A DNA stretch of 64,000 bases from CAZYFH01 sp965197395. GTDB taxonomy: Bacteria; Acidobacteriota; Vicinamibacteria; Vicinamibacterales; UBA8438. Below the pieces are notes generated by a model, which saw only the letters and a list, made by a program, of their open reading frames with translations, was not told where the DNA came from and did not search any database. The stretch spans positions 124,001-188,000 of the forward strand of contig OZ240205.1 of assembly GCA_965197395.1 (NCBI GenBank), given 5' to 3'. The translations under genes were made by a program, and so were the position numbers. Below are positions 7,814-21,446 of the stretch, one piece after another. Positions within the stretch are counted from its first letter, which is position 1. Each line of letters starts with the position of its first letter.

Positions 7814-9808
7814 CTACGATGCCCGATATAGCGCGCCGGCACGGTCGAGCGCCTCACGATCGCCAACCAGCACCGCGGTGTCGCCCGACTGATACACGAA
7901 TCCTTGGTCGCGTCGATAGATCGGCTTGCCGCCGCGCACGACCGCCACCTGGATGGCGCCGGTCACCTGTCGCAGGTTCAGGGTTCGCGCGTTCTCACCC
8001 ACCGCCTGCGCGCCCTCTTCCACCTCCACGAGCTCCAGCGCGTCGTGAATGCCGAGATGCTTGAGGGCGTCGAGGGTCAGGTTCGGCGCCGCCGTGCCCC
8101 GGAGCAGGCCATAGTGCTCGCTGCGCACGGCCCCAAGCTCGTGCGCGATGCGGCTCGGAGGGATCTCGTAGCTCTCGAGCGCGTGCGCGAACAGCTCGAG
8201 CGAGGCCTCGAACTCCTCGACGACGACCTCGGTTGCGCCGAGTCGCATCAGATCGTCGATGGCGCGCACATACCGCGTGCGTACGATGATCGCCGCTGAC
8301 GGATTCACCTCGCGCGCGACGGCGACGCCACGCCTCTCTTCAACGGGAGAGGAGATGGCGAACGCGATGAAGCGGGCGCGCGTGCACGACACGCGCTCGA
8401 GCATCGCGTGGCGCGTGCCATCGCCGTATACGGCCGTGAGACCATCCACCCGCGCCAGACGCACGAGCTCCGCGTTCTGGTCGATCACGACGCACGTAAT
8501 ACCGGCCGCCTGGAGCATGCGGGCCAGATACCGGCCCGCGATGCCGTAGCCGATGACCACCGCGTGGTCGACGAGATCGCCCGCCTCCGCCGCACCGCCC
8601 CGTTCGGCCTCGGTGTCGTGGTCTCGCCACGCCGTCCCGCGCAGGCGCTTGCCAACGGCTTCCGCGATGGGACGAGCGCGCTCGATGAGAAACGGCGTCG
8701 CCATCATCGACAGGGCCGCCACGGACAGAAAGGCCTGGTAGTCGTCGCCCGCGAACAGACCCAACGGCAGCCCGACCGCCGCCAGCACGAACGAGAACTC
8801 GCCGACCTGCGCCAGGCTCAGCCCGCTGATGAGGCTGGTCTCGAGTCCGCGTCCCCGCAGCAACACCGCGCCGGCGGCCACGACGCCCTTGACGCCAATC
8901 AGCGCGATCGTGGCTCCACCGAGGACCAGCGGCTGGCTCAACGCGAGCGGGACATCGAGCAGCATACCGATCGAGGTGAAGAACACCCCGCTGAACACCG
9001 CACGAAACGGCAGGACGTCGGACAGCGCCTGTAGTCCATACTCGGACTCGGAGATGATCAGCCCTGCGAGAAAGGCGCCGATGGCTAGCGAAAACCCGGC
9101 AGCCGCGCTCACCAGCGCGGTCCCGATGGCGAAAAACGCCACGCACAAGGTGAACAGCTCCCGGTCGCGCAGCAGCACGATCCGGTCGAGCGTCCAGCGC
9201 ACGACGGACCGCCCGCCGACGATGAGTGCCGCCATCACCCCGAGGCTGACCAGCAGGCGTACCCACACGTCGGCGGCGTTCGCCCCCGCCTGGCCGGCCA
9301 GCAGCGGCACGAGCAACATGAGGGGGACGATGCAGAGATCCTGGAACAGCAATATCGAGACGACGTGGCGCCCCTGCGGTGTGTCCAGCTCGCCGCGATC
9401 GGCGTAGGCCTTGGTCACCACCGCGGTCGACGACATCGCAGCCAGGACACCGTAGAACACCGTCCGTCCGAGCGGCGCGCCCATGACCGCGCCGAGCAGC
9501 AGCGCCAGCGCCATCATGCCGGTCACCTGTGCGCCGCCCATGACCAGGACCGACCGGCCCCACCGCAGCACGTCCGACAGGGACAACTCGAGGCCGATTG
9601 CGAACAGCAGCAGGACGACACCGATCTCAGACAGTGCGGACACGGCTTCCGGGTCCGGAATCAACCGGACGCCGTGGGGACCGATGAAGACACCAACGAG
9701 CAGGAATCCGACGAGCGGCGGCAGACGCAACCGATGCGCGAGCGCGACGACCGGGATCGCCAGACCAACGATGATCGCCAGGTCGCGGAGGACCGACAGC
9801 TCGTGCAT
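7814..9808 (-). CDS. Kef-type monovalent cation:proton antiporter (CPA2) with RCK domain
   Basis: A 664-residue inner-membrane protein exchanging K+ or Na+ for H+. Residues ~5-380 form the Na+/H+ exchanger core with about 12 hydrophobic helices, including the CPA2 motif FQDLCIVPLMLL and GFSLAIGAFLAGL. An RCK/TrkA-N nucleotide-binding domain begins near 415 (VIGYGIAGRYLARML, a Rossmann GxGxxG) and contains VYGDGTR. A TrkA-C-like domain occupies the last ~80 residues. The architecture is that of KefB/KefC/YbaL-type exchangers, where the RCK domain gates transport. metH lies 21 bp upstream in the same direction. Confidence 0.9.
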   Translation of the reverse strand: MHELSVLRDLAIIVGLAIPVVALAHRLRLPPLVGFLLVGVFIGPHGVRLIPDPEAVSALSEIGVVLLLFAIGLELSLSDVLRWGRSVLVMGGAQVTGMMALALLLGAVMGAPLGRTVFYGVLAAMSSTAVVTKAYADRGELDTPQGRHVVSILLFQDLCIVPLMLLVPLLAGQAGANAADVWVRLLVSLGVMAALIVGGRSVVRWTLDRIVLLRDRELFTLCVAFFAIGTALVSAAAGFSLAIGAFLAGLIISESEYGLQALSDVLPFRAVFSGVFFTSIGMLLDVPLALSQPLVLGGATIALIGVKGVVAAGAVLLRGRGLETSLISGLSLAQVGEFSFVLAAVGLPLGLFAGDDYQAFLSVAALSMMATPFLIERARPIAEAVGKRLRGTAWRDHDTEAERGGAAEAGDLVDHAVVIGYGIAGRYLARMLQAAGITCVVIDQNAELVRLARVDGLTAVYGDGTRHAMLERVSCTRARFIAFAISSPVEERRGVAVAREVNPSAAIIVRTRYVRAIDDLMRLGATEVVVEEFEASLELFAHALESYEIPPSRIAHELGAVRSEHYGLLRGTAAPNLTLDALKHLGIHDALELVEVEEGAQAVGENARTLNLRQVTGAIQVAVVRGGKPIYRRDQGFVYQSGDTAVLVGDREALDRAGALYRAS

Positions 9809-9829
9809 GACGATGATGGGGCAGTTGGA

Positions 9830-13557
<3,728 letters not shown>

Positions 13558-13561
<4 letters not shown>

Positions 13562-14493
13562 GATGTCTGCTTCGTGCCGACCGCGGTCAGGACGGCGAAC
13601 GGGTCACCCGGGAGCGCGGGCTGCACGGTGACGTCCCGCAACCCCGCATCGCGCATCATCGCCTCGAGCGCTCCAGGGGTGAAGCCGGTCCATCGATCGC
13701 CGAGCCGGTCTCGCACCCATTCCTGCTCGTGCGCGGCGAGATCCAGGACGAGCATACGGCCGCCGTCAACCAGCACCCTGGATGCCTCGGCCAGCGCCCG
13801 TAGCGGCACCTCTGCATGGTGCAGCGCCTGGGACAGCAGCGCCACGTCGACGGTGGCGTCGTCCAACGGCAACTGCTCTATTTCCCCGCGTTTCCATTCG
13901 ACGTTCGACACGCTGCTCCGGCGCGCGACCGCGCGCGCCCGGTCGAGCACGCGCGCCGATCGGTCGACCGCCACGACCCGACTCGCCCAGCGCGCCACCT
14001 CCAGAGTGAGAAATCCCTCGCCGCATCCGAGGTCGGCGACCCGCAGCTCCGGCAGCAGCAACGCGAGCGCGCGCGACCAGGCGGCCCAACTTCGTCCCGG
14101 CACGAGCTGGCGCGGATCGCCGTCGCTGCCGATGCCATGTGCATCCCGTCGCTCGCGCCGCTGTTGGAGAACTTCTCTGAGACGCGTGTCGTCCGCGCGG
14201 ATGACGTCGTCGGCCGTGGCGTCGGTGAACTGCTCGGCGAGGAAATCCCACACCGAACCGTACCGCGCGCCCCCGTGCTCGCGGGTCGCCCGATAGTACG
14301 TGAAACCACCCTCGCGCTCCTCTTTGATCAGGCCTGCCTCCCGCAACAAGCCGAGGTGGCGCGAAACGCCTGACTGCGCGATCCCGAGAATCGCCGTCAG
14401 CTCAGTGACATTCAGCCGCTCCTCGGCCAGGAGCCTCAGCAGGCGCAGCCTGGCGTCGTCGCCCAGCACCTTGAACAGGCCGCTCGTCCGCAT
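13558..14493 (-). CDS. ArsR-family regulator fused to SAM-dependent methyltransferase (SahR-like)
   Basis: A 311-residue two-domain protein. Residues 1-85 are an ArsR-type winged helix (LTAILGIAQSGVSRHLGLLR is the recognition region). Residues ~150-300 are a class I methyltransferase with motif I VADLGCGEGFL and an acidic end VVAVDRSARVL. It is co-transcribed and overlaps metH by four bases. ArsR-type regulators next to methionine-cycle genes are known as SahR in Proteobacteria, where they sense S-adenosylhomocysteine; a methyltransferase fold would be a plausible SAM/SAH sensor. Assigning that role here is inference. Metal-binding cysteines of classical ArsR (ELCVCDL) are absent, which supports a non-metal ligand. 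Confidence 0.85.
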
Positions 14494-14496
14494 AAT

Positions 14497-14534
14497 ATCT
14501 GTATATCTATATTTACAGATTCAAAAACTGTCAA
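14497..14534 (-). promoter_or_regulatory. Sigma-70 promoter with overlapping palindromic operator for the arsR-type/metH operon
   Basis: On the minus strand TTGACA (14534-14529) and TATAGA (14511-14506) are separated by exactly 17 bases. An inverted repeat ATCTGTA/TACAGAT (14497-14503 and 14514-14520, 10-base spacer) covers the -10 element. The predicted transcription start falls about 5-7 bases before the ATG at 14493, so the mRNA would be leaderless or nearly so; no ribosome binding site is visible. Autorepression by the ArsR-type product is the simplest reading. Confidence 0.75.
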
Positions 14535-14694
14535 GGACTTTCCTGGGACGAGGCTCGACGAGCCGACCCCCACGTCAGGGGAATGGCGTGCGAGTAACGT
14601 GTCCGCGCGACGCGGGTCGCGGGTCGCCGCGCGGGAATCGGCAGACCGCGGAACCGAAAAAGCTCGTTCGCCTAGGAGAGACGCAGGGGCGGGG

Positions 14695-15132
14695 CTACTT
14701 CGTGAAGTTACCGCAGGTCAGCATCTCAGAGCCGTAGAACGGGTTCCGCAGGTCGCCGGCTTCTTGCACCCACGACTTGCGGACCATCGGGCAGTAGGCG
14801 ACCCTGAGATCGCCGAAGCCGACTTCCTCGCCGTACGCGATCAGCGCATCGCTTAGCGGACCGAACGCCGCGCGCGTGACCTTGATAGTGGAGGCGCCGG
14901 CAACGGCCGCGGCGGCGGCGGCGATTCTCTTCGCCGAGTCCCCCATCGTCGCGGCCTCCGCCGCAATAGCCCTGGCAGCTTCGGGAACCCCGTCGGTCGA
15001 ATCGTTCGCCAGCGCAAGCTGGATGTGCAAATACGGCGCTCGGATGCCATCCGCCACGGCGGCGGCCGCCGGTGCACCGATAACGATGACGCTGACGATG
15101 GTCATGAGACCCGCAAGCCAGACCTTTTTCAT
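14695..15132 (-). CDS. Secreted DUF3347-domain protein
   Basis: A 145-residue exported protein. Residues 1-25 (MKKVWLAGLMTIVSVIVIGAPAAAA) form a signal peptide. A helical middle region is followed by the DUF3347 C-terminal signature YCPMVRKSWVQ ... NPFYGSEMLTCG with conserved Cys, Met and Trp. This domain also occurs at the end of some CusB-like metal efflux adaptors, so a periplasmic metal-binding role is likely. The gene lies downstream of a His-rich TonB receptor on the same strand, separated by 122 bp. Confidence 0.8.
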   Translation of the reverse strand: MKKVWLAGLMTIVSVIVIGAPAAAAVADGIRAPYLHIQLALANDSTDGVPEAARAIAAEAATMGDSAKRIAAAAAAVAGASTIKVTRAAFGPLSDALIAYGEEVGFGDLRVAYCPMVRKSWVQEAGDLRNPFYGSEMLTCGNFTK

Positions 15133-15254
15133 CTCGTTGTCCCTCCGCTTCTACGCTGACGTCCACACCATTCTACCGTCCTTCGCTGGCCGACACCCGC
15201 GCGACGTGCGGTGCCACGTCGCGCGCGACGTCAGCCTGCCTCGAAGCACGGGCG

Positions 15255-17621
15255 CTAGAAGCGCCATCGCAGCCGCGCGTCCACGACACGCCGTGGCGCG
15301 TACTGCAACGGTGTGACCTCGCTCTCCTTCGCGACGGCGTAGATCGTGTTACCCACGTTCGTGACGTCGAACTCGAAATCGACCCTCTGATCGCCGTCCC
15401 GCCACACGGCTAGGCGCGCGTTCAGGTCGACCGTCCAGTGGTCTGGGAGCCACGTGAACACCGCCGGACCGCCGTCATGATGTTGCTCCGTCGGCGTGCC
15501 GCTGCCGTATCGCACGGTCGTGCCGGCCCGAAAACCGCGCCACGGCCGACGATAGAGCAGCTGAGAGGACAGCGTGTGCCTCTGGTCGAACGCCGGCGGG
15601 ATGACCTCTCCGTCCCCGTGGTCCCCGGCTGCAAAGCCACCGGACACCGGACCTATGAACTCCACCTTGGCGAGCGCATACTGGATGCGACCACTCAGGC
15701 CGCTCACGGCCTGCGGCCGCACGTCGAGTCCCAGCTCCACGCCATACGCACGCGCCTCGGCGAAGTTCGTCGGCACGAACAGACGAGAATCGGCGATCTC
15801 CGAGGACTCGAACGCGTTCTCTCCCGCGTGCCGATAGATCGCGACATCAGCCACGACGTCGGCCGTGCGGTTGAGCTGCTGGCTCAGCCCCACCTCGACG
15901 TGATCCTGGGTATACGGCTTGATGTGACCGGTGCGATCGTGCGCGTCGTCAGCCGCATTGCCGAGAAAGCTGGACAGGAGGGCGTATTCGAGCGGCGGTG
16001 GCGTGAACAACCGGTTATACGCCAGTCGGATCACGGAACCGGACTGCGGGACGTGCAACGCGACACCGACGCGTGGACTGATCTTGGTATACGACTCGAC
16101 CTGCACGAGGTGGTCTAGCCGTATGCCGAGGTCGACCGTGAGACGTGCCAGCGGCGCAAAACGGTCCTGCAGATACGCGCCGACGAGCTGGTTCGTCTCG
16201 CGACCGAAGAACGACAGCGCCGCCAGCGCGCCGTGAGGCGCCGTGGCGCCCTCGCCATGTGGCTCGTCGTGCCCGCCGTTGTCATGTCCGCCAGCCTCGT
16301 GCCCGTCGTCGTGGTGCCCGCCGTCGCCGCCCTCAGGTGCGCGGGGATCGAACTCGAGCGCCTCGTGCATCCGGTAGACACCGGCGTCGATGCCGGCTTT
16401 GAGACGGTGGCTGCCCAACGACTGGTTCCAATCCGCCTTCACGCCGACGGTGCGGGTGTCGCGCGACCCGTCAGCGAGGGTCGTATGGGGATCGCTGGTC
16501 GGCTTCAGCTCGTCGGTGACGGTTCGGGTATAGCCAGAGACCGAGAACAGCGAGCGTGACGACAAGATTCGCTGCCAGCTCAGAATCCCGGTGAACGATT
16601 GCAATGCGCGTCCGGCGTCGCGTCCCTCTTCGTGCTGCGCGTGGGTGTTCGGGAGCTCAAAGCGGCTGTCCCCACCGGCGACGAACACACGGAACAGATC
16701 GGCGTCTCCTTGGTAGTCGATCTGCGCCACCGCCCGCGTGCTTCGGCCGGACGCGTGCCGCTCGTCGGGTTCCGGCGGATTGAGAAAGCGGGCCGAGTGG
16801 AGCGCCCCGCCGTAGACGTAGTAGCCCCAGCGTCCGGCGCTCCCGCCGTAGTCGAACGCGCCATCCCGGCTGTCGACGGTCCCCAGGCCGACCATGGCGC
16901 TGCCACGGCCGCCCAGACTCCGACCCGACCGCGTCGCGACGTCGAGGATGCCGCCAAACCGATTACCGAACTCGGCCGGAAACCCGCCGGTCATCAGATT
17001 GGCCGTTTCAAAAATCTGCGGGCTCAGGCCCGGTGTGAAGTGCTGATGCGCGTTGTCGAGGAACGACACGCCGTTGATGAACTGGTGGAGCGACATCTCG
17101 TTGCCACGGACGTGGACGAAGTTGTCGTGACCGAGCACCGCCCCCGGAAGGGCGTGTGTGGCGAGCGTCGGGACGTCGAGAGCCGCCGACACCGGCACGG
17201 CGTCCAGCGCCCGCGTCGTCACGACGCGCGAGCTCCCGGTGCGCTGGGGGTCGAGCCCACGCGCGGTGGCCGATACCGAGAACTCCTCGCCAACGAAGCC
17301 CTCGGGCTGAAGCTCGATGGTCAGCCGCAACGCCTGGCGCGGTCGGAGCACCAGGCGCTCCGCGACCGTGTAGTAGCCGGCGCGGGAGGCCGACAGCTCG
17401 TACTCGCCCGGCTCCACCGACGCGAACCTGAAGCGCCCGCGATCGTCAACGGTCGCAGCGTGAACAACGCTGTCGCCCTGACGCAGTTCCACCTGCGCCA
17501 GGTCGAGCGCGGTGCCGTCATCGACTGCAACGACCACCCCGTCGATGGCCGCCTCCTGGGCCGCCGCCGTCCCGCCGAACATCAGGCCCCCGCAAAGACA
17601 ACAGACAATCCACCGCACCAT
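15255..17621 (-). CDS. TonB-dependent outer-membrane receptor with His-rich loop
   Basis: About 788 residues. The signal peptide MVRWIVCCLCGGLMFGGTAAA precedes a carboxypeptidase-regulatory-like domain (~25-110), the plug (motifs around NEMSLHQFINGVSF and MTGGFPAEFGNRFGG) and a 22-strand-type beta barrel ending in Arg-Trp-Arg-Phe, the expected terminal aromatic. An extracellular-loop segment near residue ~420 is strikingly rich in His, Gly and Asp. A histidine loop suggests recognition of Zn, Cu or Ni, fitting the neighbouring DUF3347 and small Cys-rich secreted proteins. The start at 17621 is chosen because GGAAGG lies ten bases upstream and a signal peptide follows; a longer frame to 17687 is possible. 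Confidence 0.88.
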   Translation of the reverse strand: MVRWIVCCLCGGLMFGGTAAAQEAAIDGVVVAVDDGTALDLAQVELRQGDSVVHAATVDDRGRFRFASVEPGEYELSASRAGYYTVAERLVLRPRQALRLTIELQPEGFVGEEFSVSATARGLDPQRTGSSRVVTTRALDAVPVSAALDVPTLATHALPGAVLGHDNFVHVRGNEMSLHQFINGVSFLDNAHQHFTPGLSPQIFETANLMTGGFPAEFGNRFGGILDVATRSGRSLGGRGSAMVGLGTVDSRDGAFDYGGSAGRWGYYVYGGALHSARFLNPPEPDERHASGRSTRAVAQIDYQGDADLFRVFVAGGDSRFELPNTHAQHEEGRDAGRALQSFTGILSWQRILSSRSLFSVSGYTRTVTDELKPTSDPHTTLADGSRDTRTVGVKADWNQSLGSHRLKAGIDAGVYRMHEALEFDPRAPEGGDGGHHDDGHEAGGHDNGGHDEPHGEGATAPHGALAALSFFGRETNQLVGAYLQDRFAPLARLTVDLGIRLDHLVQVESYTKISPRVGVALHVPQSGSVIRLAYNRLFTPPPLEYALLSSFLGNAADDAHDRTGHIKPYTQDHVEVGLSQQLNRTADVVADVAIYRHAGENAFESSEIADSRLFVPTNFAEARAYGVELGLDVRPQAVSGLSGRIQYALAKVEFIGPVSGGFAAGDHGDGEVIPPAFDQRHTLSSQLLYRRPWRGFRAGTTVRYGSGTPTEQHHDGGPAVFTWLPDHWTVDLNARLAVWRDGDQRVDFEFDVTNVGNTIYAVAKESEVTPLQYAPRRVVDARLRWRF

Positions 17622-17737
17622 TCCGCACCTTCCATCGAAGATCGAGATCGTTGGCCCCCAAGCGATGGCTCGCACAACGTGCGCCAATCACGCCGTGATT
17701 CGAACGGATGGGGACGTCGTCGAGAGCGGGCGAGGCG

Positions 17738-18163
17738 CTAGAGGCGGGGCGGTGGCGACGGTGGAGCGGCGTCAGCCGGTCTGGGATCATCCGCGCTCCC
17801 GATCAGATCCGCGACCAGGCGGAGCACGGCGTCATGGGCGGGCACGGGCGACAGCTCCCCCGTGAGGAGCAGAAACGACAGCATGTCGTCATCGGGCGTG
17901 CAGCTCCCGCGCATCTCGCAGGTCTCGCCCTCCATCCCGTCGGCGGCCGCGGGCACTGCGCGCGCGGACCGCGCGGGTGGGTCTGCGTAACGGGTCGATG
18001 ACGGGTCCTCGAGATGGCAGGATGGGCCTGCGCCCGCCGCTGATTCGTCGACGTCCGAGACCAGCCGGCAACAGAGCGCGGCGGGGCCTACCGCCAGCGT
18101 GAACGCTTGAACGAGACTCACGAGCAGGGCGGTCACGGCAAGCTGGCGTCGTATCGTGCGCAT
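17738..18163 (-). CDS. Small secreted Cys-containing protein, unknown
   Basis: 141 residues, not recognised. An N-terminal hydrophobic stretch (MRTIRRQLAVTALLVSLVQA) looks like a signal peptide or membrane anchor. Cysteines occur as CC at 31-32, then singly in PSCHLE, and as CEMRGSCTP (~82-90). The composition and its place just upstream of a His-rich TonB receptor recall short exported proteins of copper-resistance loci (DUF2946/CopL type), but no motif proves this. The stop lies 116 bp before the receptor start, so one transcript is possible. Confidence 0.55.
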   Translation of the reverse strand: MRTIRRQLAVTALLVSLVQAFTLAVGPAALCCRLVSDVDESAAGAGPSCHLEDPSSTRYADPPARSARAVPAAADGMEGETCEMRGSCTPDDDMLSFLLLTGELSPVPAHDAVLRLVADLIGSADDPRPADAAPPSPPPRL

Positions 18164-18267
18164 GCTGGAGGCTACCTCTCAAACCGTACCCCGAGTCCTC
18201 GCCGACGATCAACCGGCACACCCGGCGGGTGCGCCATGGTGACGCCGTTGTGGGGTAAGCTCGATCC

Positions 18268-19197
18268 ATGCACACGCGGATGACCGTCGCAGCCGTCCTG
18301 GCGGCCGCGGCTATCTTCACGTCGGCCGGGCTCGCTCAGCAGCAGCAGCCCTTGTTCCGGAGTGGCACCGAGCTCGTCGATCTGTACGTGACGGTGACCG
18401 ATGGCAAGGGCCGGCTCGTACCCGGCCTGACTCGCGAGGACTTCGCCATCTTCGACGACGATCAGCCCCAGGACCTGGTGCTGTTCGAGAACGAGGTACG
18501 GCCAATCACCGTCGTCGTAATGCTCGACACCAGCGCCAGCATGACCCCGAGTCTCGACCTCCTGAAAGCGGGAGCCGAGCAGTTCCTGATCCGAATGCTT
18601 CCGGACGACCGAGGCCGAGTCGGCGCGTTTAACGACAAGGTGCAGGTCGAGCCTGCGGGGTTCACCGGCGACCGCGACGAGCTCATCGACTCCTTGCAGC
18701 TGCTCGATTTCGGCAACCCGACGCGTCTGTTTGACGGAGTGATCGCTGGGCTCGACGCCCTGCAAGCCGTCGATGGCCGACGGGTCGTCCTCGTGTTCAC
18801 CGATGGCGACGATACGGCCAGCGACGCCGGGTCACGCGACGTCATGAATCGAGCCGTCGCCGAGGACGTGATGATCTACGCGATCGGTCTCGAGAGTGAC
18901 TATTTCAACGGGCGCCGCCAGGTTCGCAGCCGGCCCGATGGCAACCTGAAGAAGTTTGCCGAGGAGACCGGTGGCGGCTACTTCGAGCTCGAAGAGACCG
19001 CGGCGCTGGGACCGACATTCACGCGGGTCGCCCAGGAGCTGCACAGTCAGTACGTGCTCGGGTTTACACCGCAGAATCGCGACGGCAAGCTGCATGAGCT
19101 CGAGGTGCGACTCAAGCCGCGCGGGATGCGGGCTCGGGCCCGTCGCAGCTACATCGCGCCGTCCGATCCCACGACGAACGATCCGGTGAGTCGGTAG
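18268..19197 (+). CDS. Secreted VWFA-domain protein (acidobacterial type)
   Basis: 309 residues. The signal peptide MHTRMTVAAVLAAAAIFTSA is followed by a short beta domain (LVDLYVTVTDGKGRLVPGLT, then EDFAIFDDDQPQ) and a von Willebrand A domain with the MIDAS motif DTSAS (~residues 90-94) and the later T and D in FTDGDDTAS. This domain order is that of the VWFA-related family abundant in Acidobacteriota. The role is unknown, presumably envelope or adhesion. It is followed after 31 bp by the HD-domain gene. Confidence 0.88.
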   Translation: MHTRMTVAAVLAAAAIFTSAGLAQQQQPLFRSGTELVDLYVTVTDGKGRLVPGLTREDFAIFDDDQPQDLVLFENEVRPITVVVMLDTSASMTPSLDLLKAGAEQFLIRMLPDDRGRVGAFNDKVQVEPAGFTGDRDELIDSLQLLDFGNPTRLFDGVIAGLDALQAVDGRRVVLVFTDGDDTASDAGSRDVMNRAVAEDVMIYAIGLESDYFNGRRQVRSRPDGNLKKFAEETGGGYFELEETAALGPTFTRVAQELHSQYVLGFTPQNRDGKLHELEVRLKPRGMRARARRSYIAPSDPTTNDPVSR

Positions 19198-19228
19198 CCC
19201 GGCGTCGCCCTGACACCGACGCCTGGAC

Positions 19229-19804
19229 ATGTACTCCGAACGCGTCCAGCTCGCGCTGACGACGATGCTCGAAGCCCATGGCCTCCGTCATCGAAAGGCG
19301 GGCGGTGGGTACGAAGCCGCTCATGCCGCATCCGTGGCGATGATCGTCCTTGACTACGGGTTCGACGAGGACACCCTCATCGCCGCCCTGCTCCACGACA
19401 CGCTCGAGGACACCGAGCTCGCGCCGTCCGTCATCCGCACCAGGTTCGGTGAACATGTGCTCGCGATGGTCGAAGATGTCTCGGAGCCACCAAGACCGGC
19501 GCCCTGGCGCGAGCGCAAGCTGACCTACATCGAACAGCTCCGTGTAACGTCGCGGGACGGGTCGCTCGCCGTCGCCTCCGCCGACAAGATTCACAACCTC
19601 TCGAACATGATCGCGGGACTCCGCTCGGAGGGCGCCGCGTTCGCGTCCGCCTTTACCGCGGGACTCGCCGCGATGGAGTGGTACCAGCGCGCGGTCTACG
19701 ACCTGCTGCGTGACCGCTGGCAACATACGATTCTCGACGAGCATGGGCGGCAGCTCGAGACCTTCACGGTCGCCGCGGCCGGCGTCTCCCAGAGACCGCG
19801 CTAA
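19229..19804 (+). CDS. HD-domain phosphohydrolase (RelA/SpoT- or MESH1-like)
   Basis: 191 residues comprising a single metal-dependent HD domain. The metal ligands are in HAASVAMIVLD and the doublet in ALLHDTLEDT (~residues 45-54), followed by a later D in ASADKIHNLSNM. The pattern HDTLEDT with ADK-x-HN matches the hydrolase domain of SpoT and small stand-alone ppGpp hydrolases. No synthetase or TGS domain is present. Its TAA stop overlaps the ATG of the next gene (TAATG), implying translational coupling. Confidence 0.8.
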   Translation: MYSERVQLALTTMLEAHGLRHRKAGGGYEAAHAASVAMIVLDYGFDEDTLIAALLHDTLEDTELAPSVIRTRFGEHVLAMVEDVSEPPRPAPWRERKLTYIEQLRVTSRDGSLAVASADKIHNLSNMIAGLRSEGAAFASAFTAGLAAMEWYQRAVYDLLRDRWQHTILDEHGRQLETFTVAAAGVSQRPR

Positions 19805-21439
19805 TGTGGCTTCCCGGCGACCGACCGACCGCGCGCCCGCGCGCCTCGCGGTCCGTCGTGCTGGCCTGTAACGGCATCGTCGCGACGTCCCAGCCGCTCG
19901 CCTCTGCGGCGGGCCTCCAGGTGCTGATGGAGGGTGGAAACGCGGTGGACGCCGCCGTCACCGCGGCCGCGCCCCTTGCGGTCGTCGAACCGACGATGAC
20001 CGGCATCGGCGGACCTGTTTGCGCTGGTTCACGACGGCCGCACCGTGCACGCGCTCAACGCGAGCGGCCGCGCGCCCCGCCGAGCCACGATCGCAGCACT
20101 TCGTGCTCGCTTCACCGAGAGCCCGCGGATGCCGGTTGCCGGCATCTTCTCGGTGAGCGTGCCCGGCGCCGTCGACGGTTGGGATCAGCTCCTGGCACGG
20201 CACGGCACCATCACGCTCGCCCGTGCGCTCGCCCCGGCCATCGACTATGCGCACAGCGGGTTTGCGGTCAGCGAGGTCGTCGCCGGCCAATGGCGCGCGG
20301 TCGACTCCCTCCTCGCCACCGACGCGCACGCCGCGGCGACCTTTCTCCCGCAGGGCCGCGCACCGAGCGCGGGCGAGGTCTTCGCCAACCCACGACTTGC
20401 GGCAACACTGGAGGCTCTCGCCCGCGACGGAGCCGAGACCATGTATCGAGGGGCAGTGGCCGAACGGGTGGCCGCCGACGCCGAGCGGCGCGGTGGCTGG
20501 CTCGGGGCCCGCGACCTGGCCGAGCACCGATCCGACTGGGTCACACCCCTGCGGACGACGTTCCTCGGGCGCGAGGTGCTCGAGCTGCCGCCCAATACAC
20601 AGGGGCTCACGGCGCTCGAAATCCTGAATCTCATCGACAACGACGACCTGCCGGCGCTCGGACACAACTCCCCTGCCTATATCCACCTGCTCATCGAGGC
20701 GATTCGTATCGCCTTTGCGGATCGCGCGGCCCACATCGCCGACCCGGCCGCCGTACCGGTGGACGTTGTCGAGCACCTGGCTTCGGCAGGCTACGCAGCG
20801 ACCCGCCGGACGGAGATCGACCCGAAGCGCTCGGCGGCCGGATACGCTCCGTGGCGACGCGCCGCCGCGGCACCGCCCCCACGCGTCGGAACAGGCGACA
20901 CCGTCTATCTCGCGACTGCAGACCGGCACGGCCAGGTCGTCTCGCTCATCCAATCGCTGTTCGGGGCGTTCGGGTCGGGTGTCGTGGCCGGCGACACGGG
21001 CATCGTCCTGCAGAATCGCGCCAGCCTCTTCTCGACCGACCCGTCGCATCCGAATTGCCTGGGACCGGCCAAGCGTCCGTTCCACACGTTGATTCCCGCC
21101 ATGGTGCTCGAGGACGGGCGGCCGGCGCTCGCGTTCGGCGTCATGGGCGGTGACATGCAGGCGCAGGGCCACGCGCAGGTGCTCGCCAACATTCTCGCGT
21201 TCGGCATGAACGTGCAGGAGGCGGGCGAAGCGGCGCGCGCGCGCTGGACAGGCGACGGCGTGGCACTGGAGTCGGGCATCGCGCCCGCCACGCGGGACGG
21301 ACTCACGACGCGGGGCCACCGGCTCATCGACGAGCCGGGCGGCTTTGGCGGGTTCCAGGGAGTGCAGATCGACGCGAAGCGCGGCGTGCTGTTGGGCGGA
21401 TCCGATCCGCGCAAGGATGGGTCGGCGGTCGGCTATTGA
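19804..21439 (+). pseudogene. Gamma-glutamyltransferase family gene with a frameshift
   Basis: The frame beginning at 19804 has the GGT start (SQPLASAAGLQVLMEGGNAV, then VEPTMTGIGG) and loses homology at 20011. From 20012 another frame continues with DLFALVHDG and runs through the rest of the family, including the autoprocessing Thr in VGTGDTVYLAT and the C-terminal GGFGGFQGVQ. The break is explained by a 2-base loss in a GGCGGCGAC repeat; adding two bases restores 546 codons. The intact enzyme would be a secreted or periplasmic gamma-glutamyl transferase/acylase, though no signal peptide is seen. It is either a decaying gene or a sequencing error. Confidence 0.8.
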
Positions 21440-21446
21440 CCCGGTC

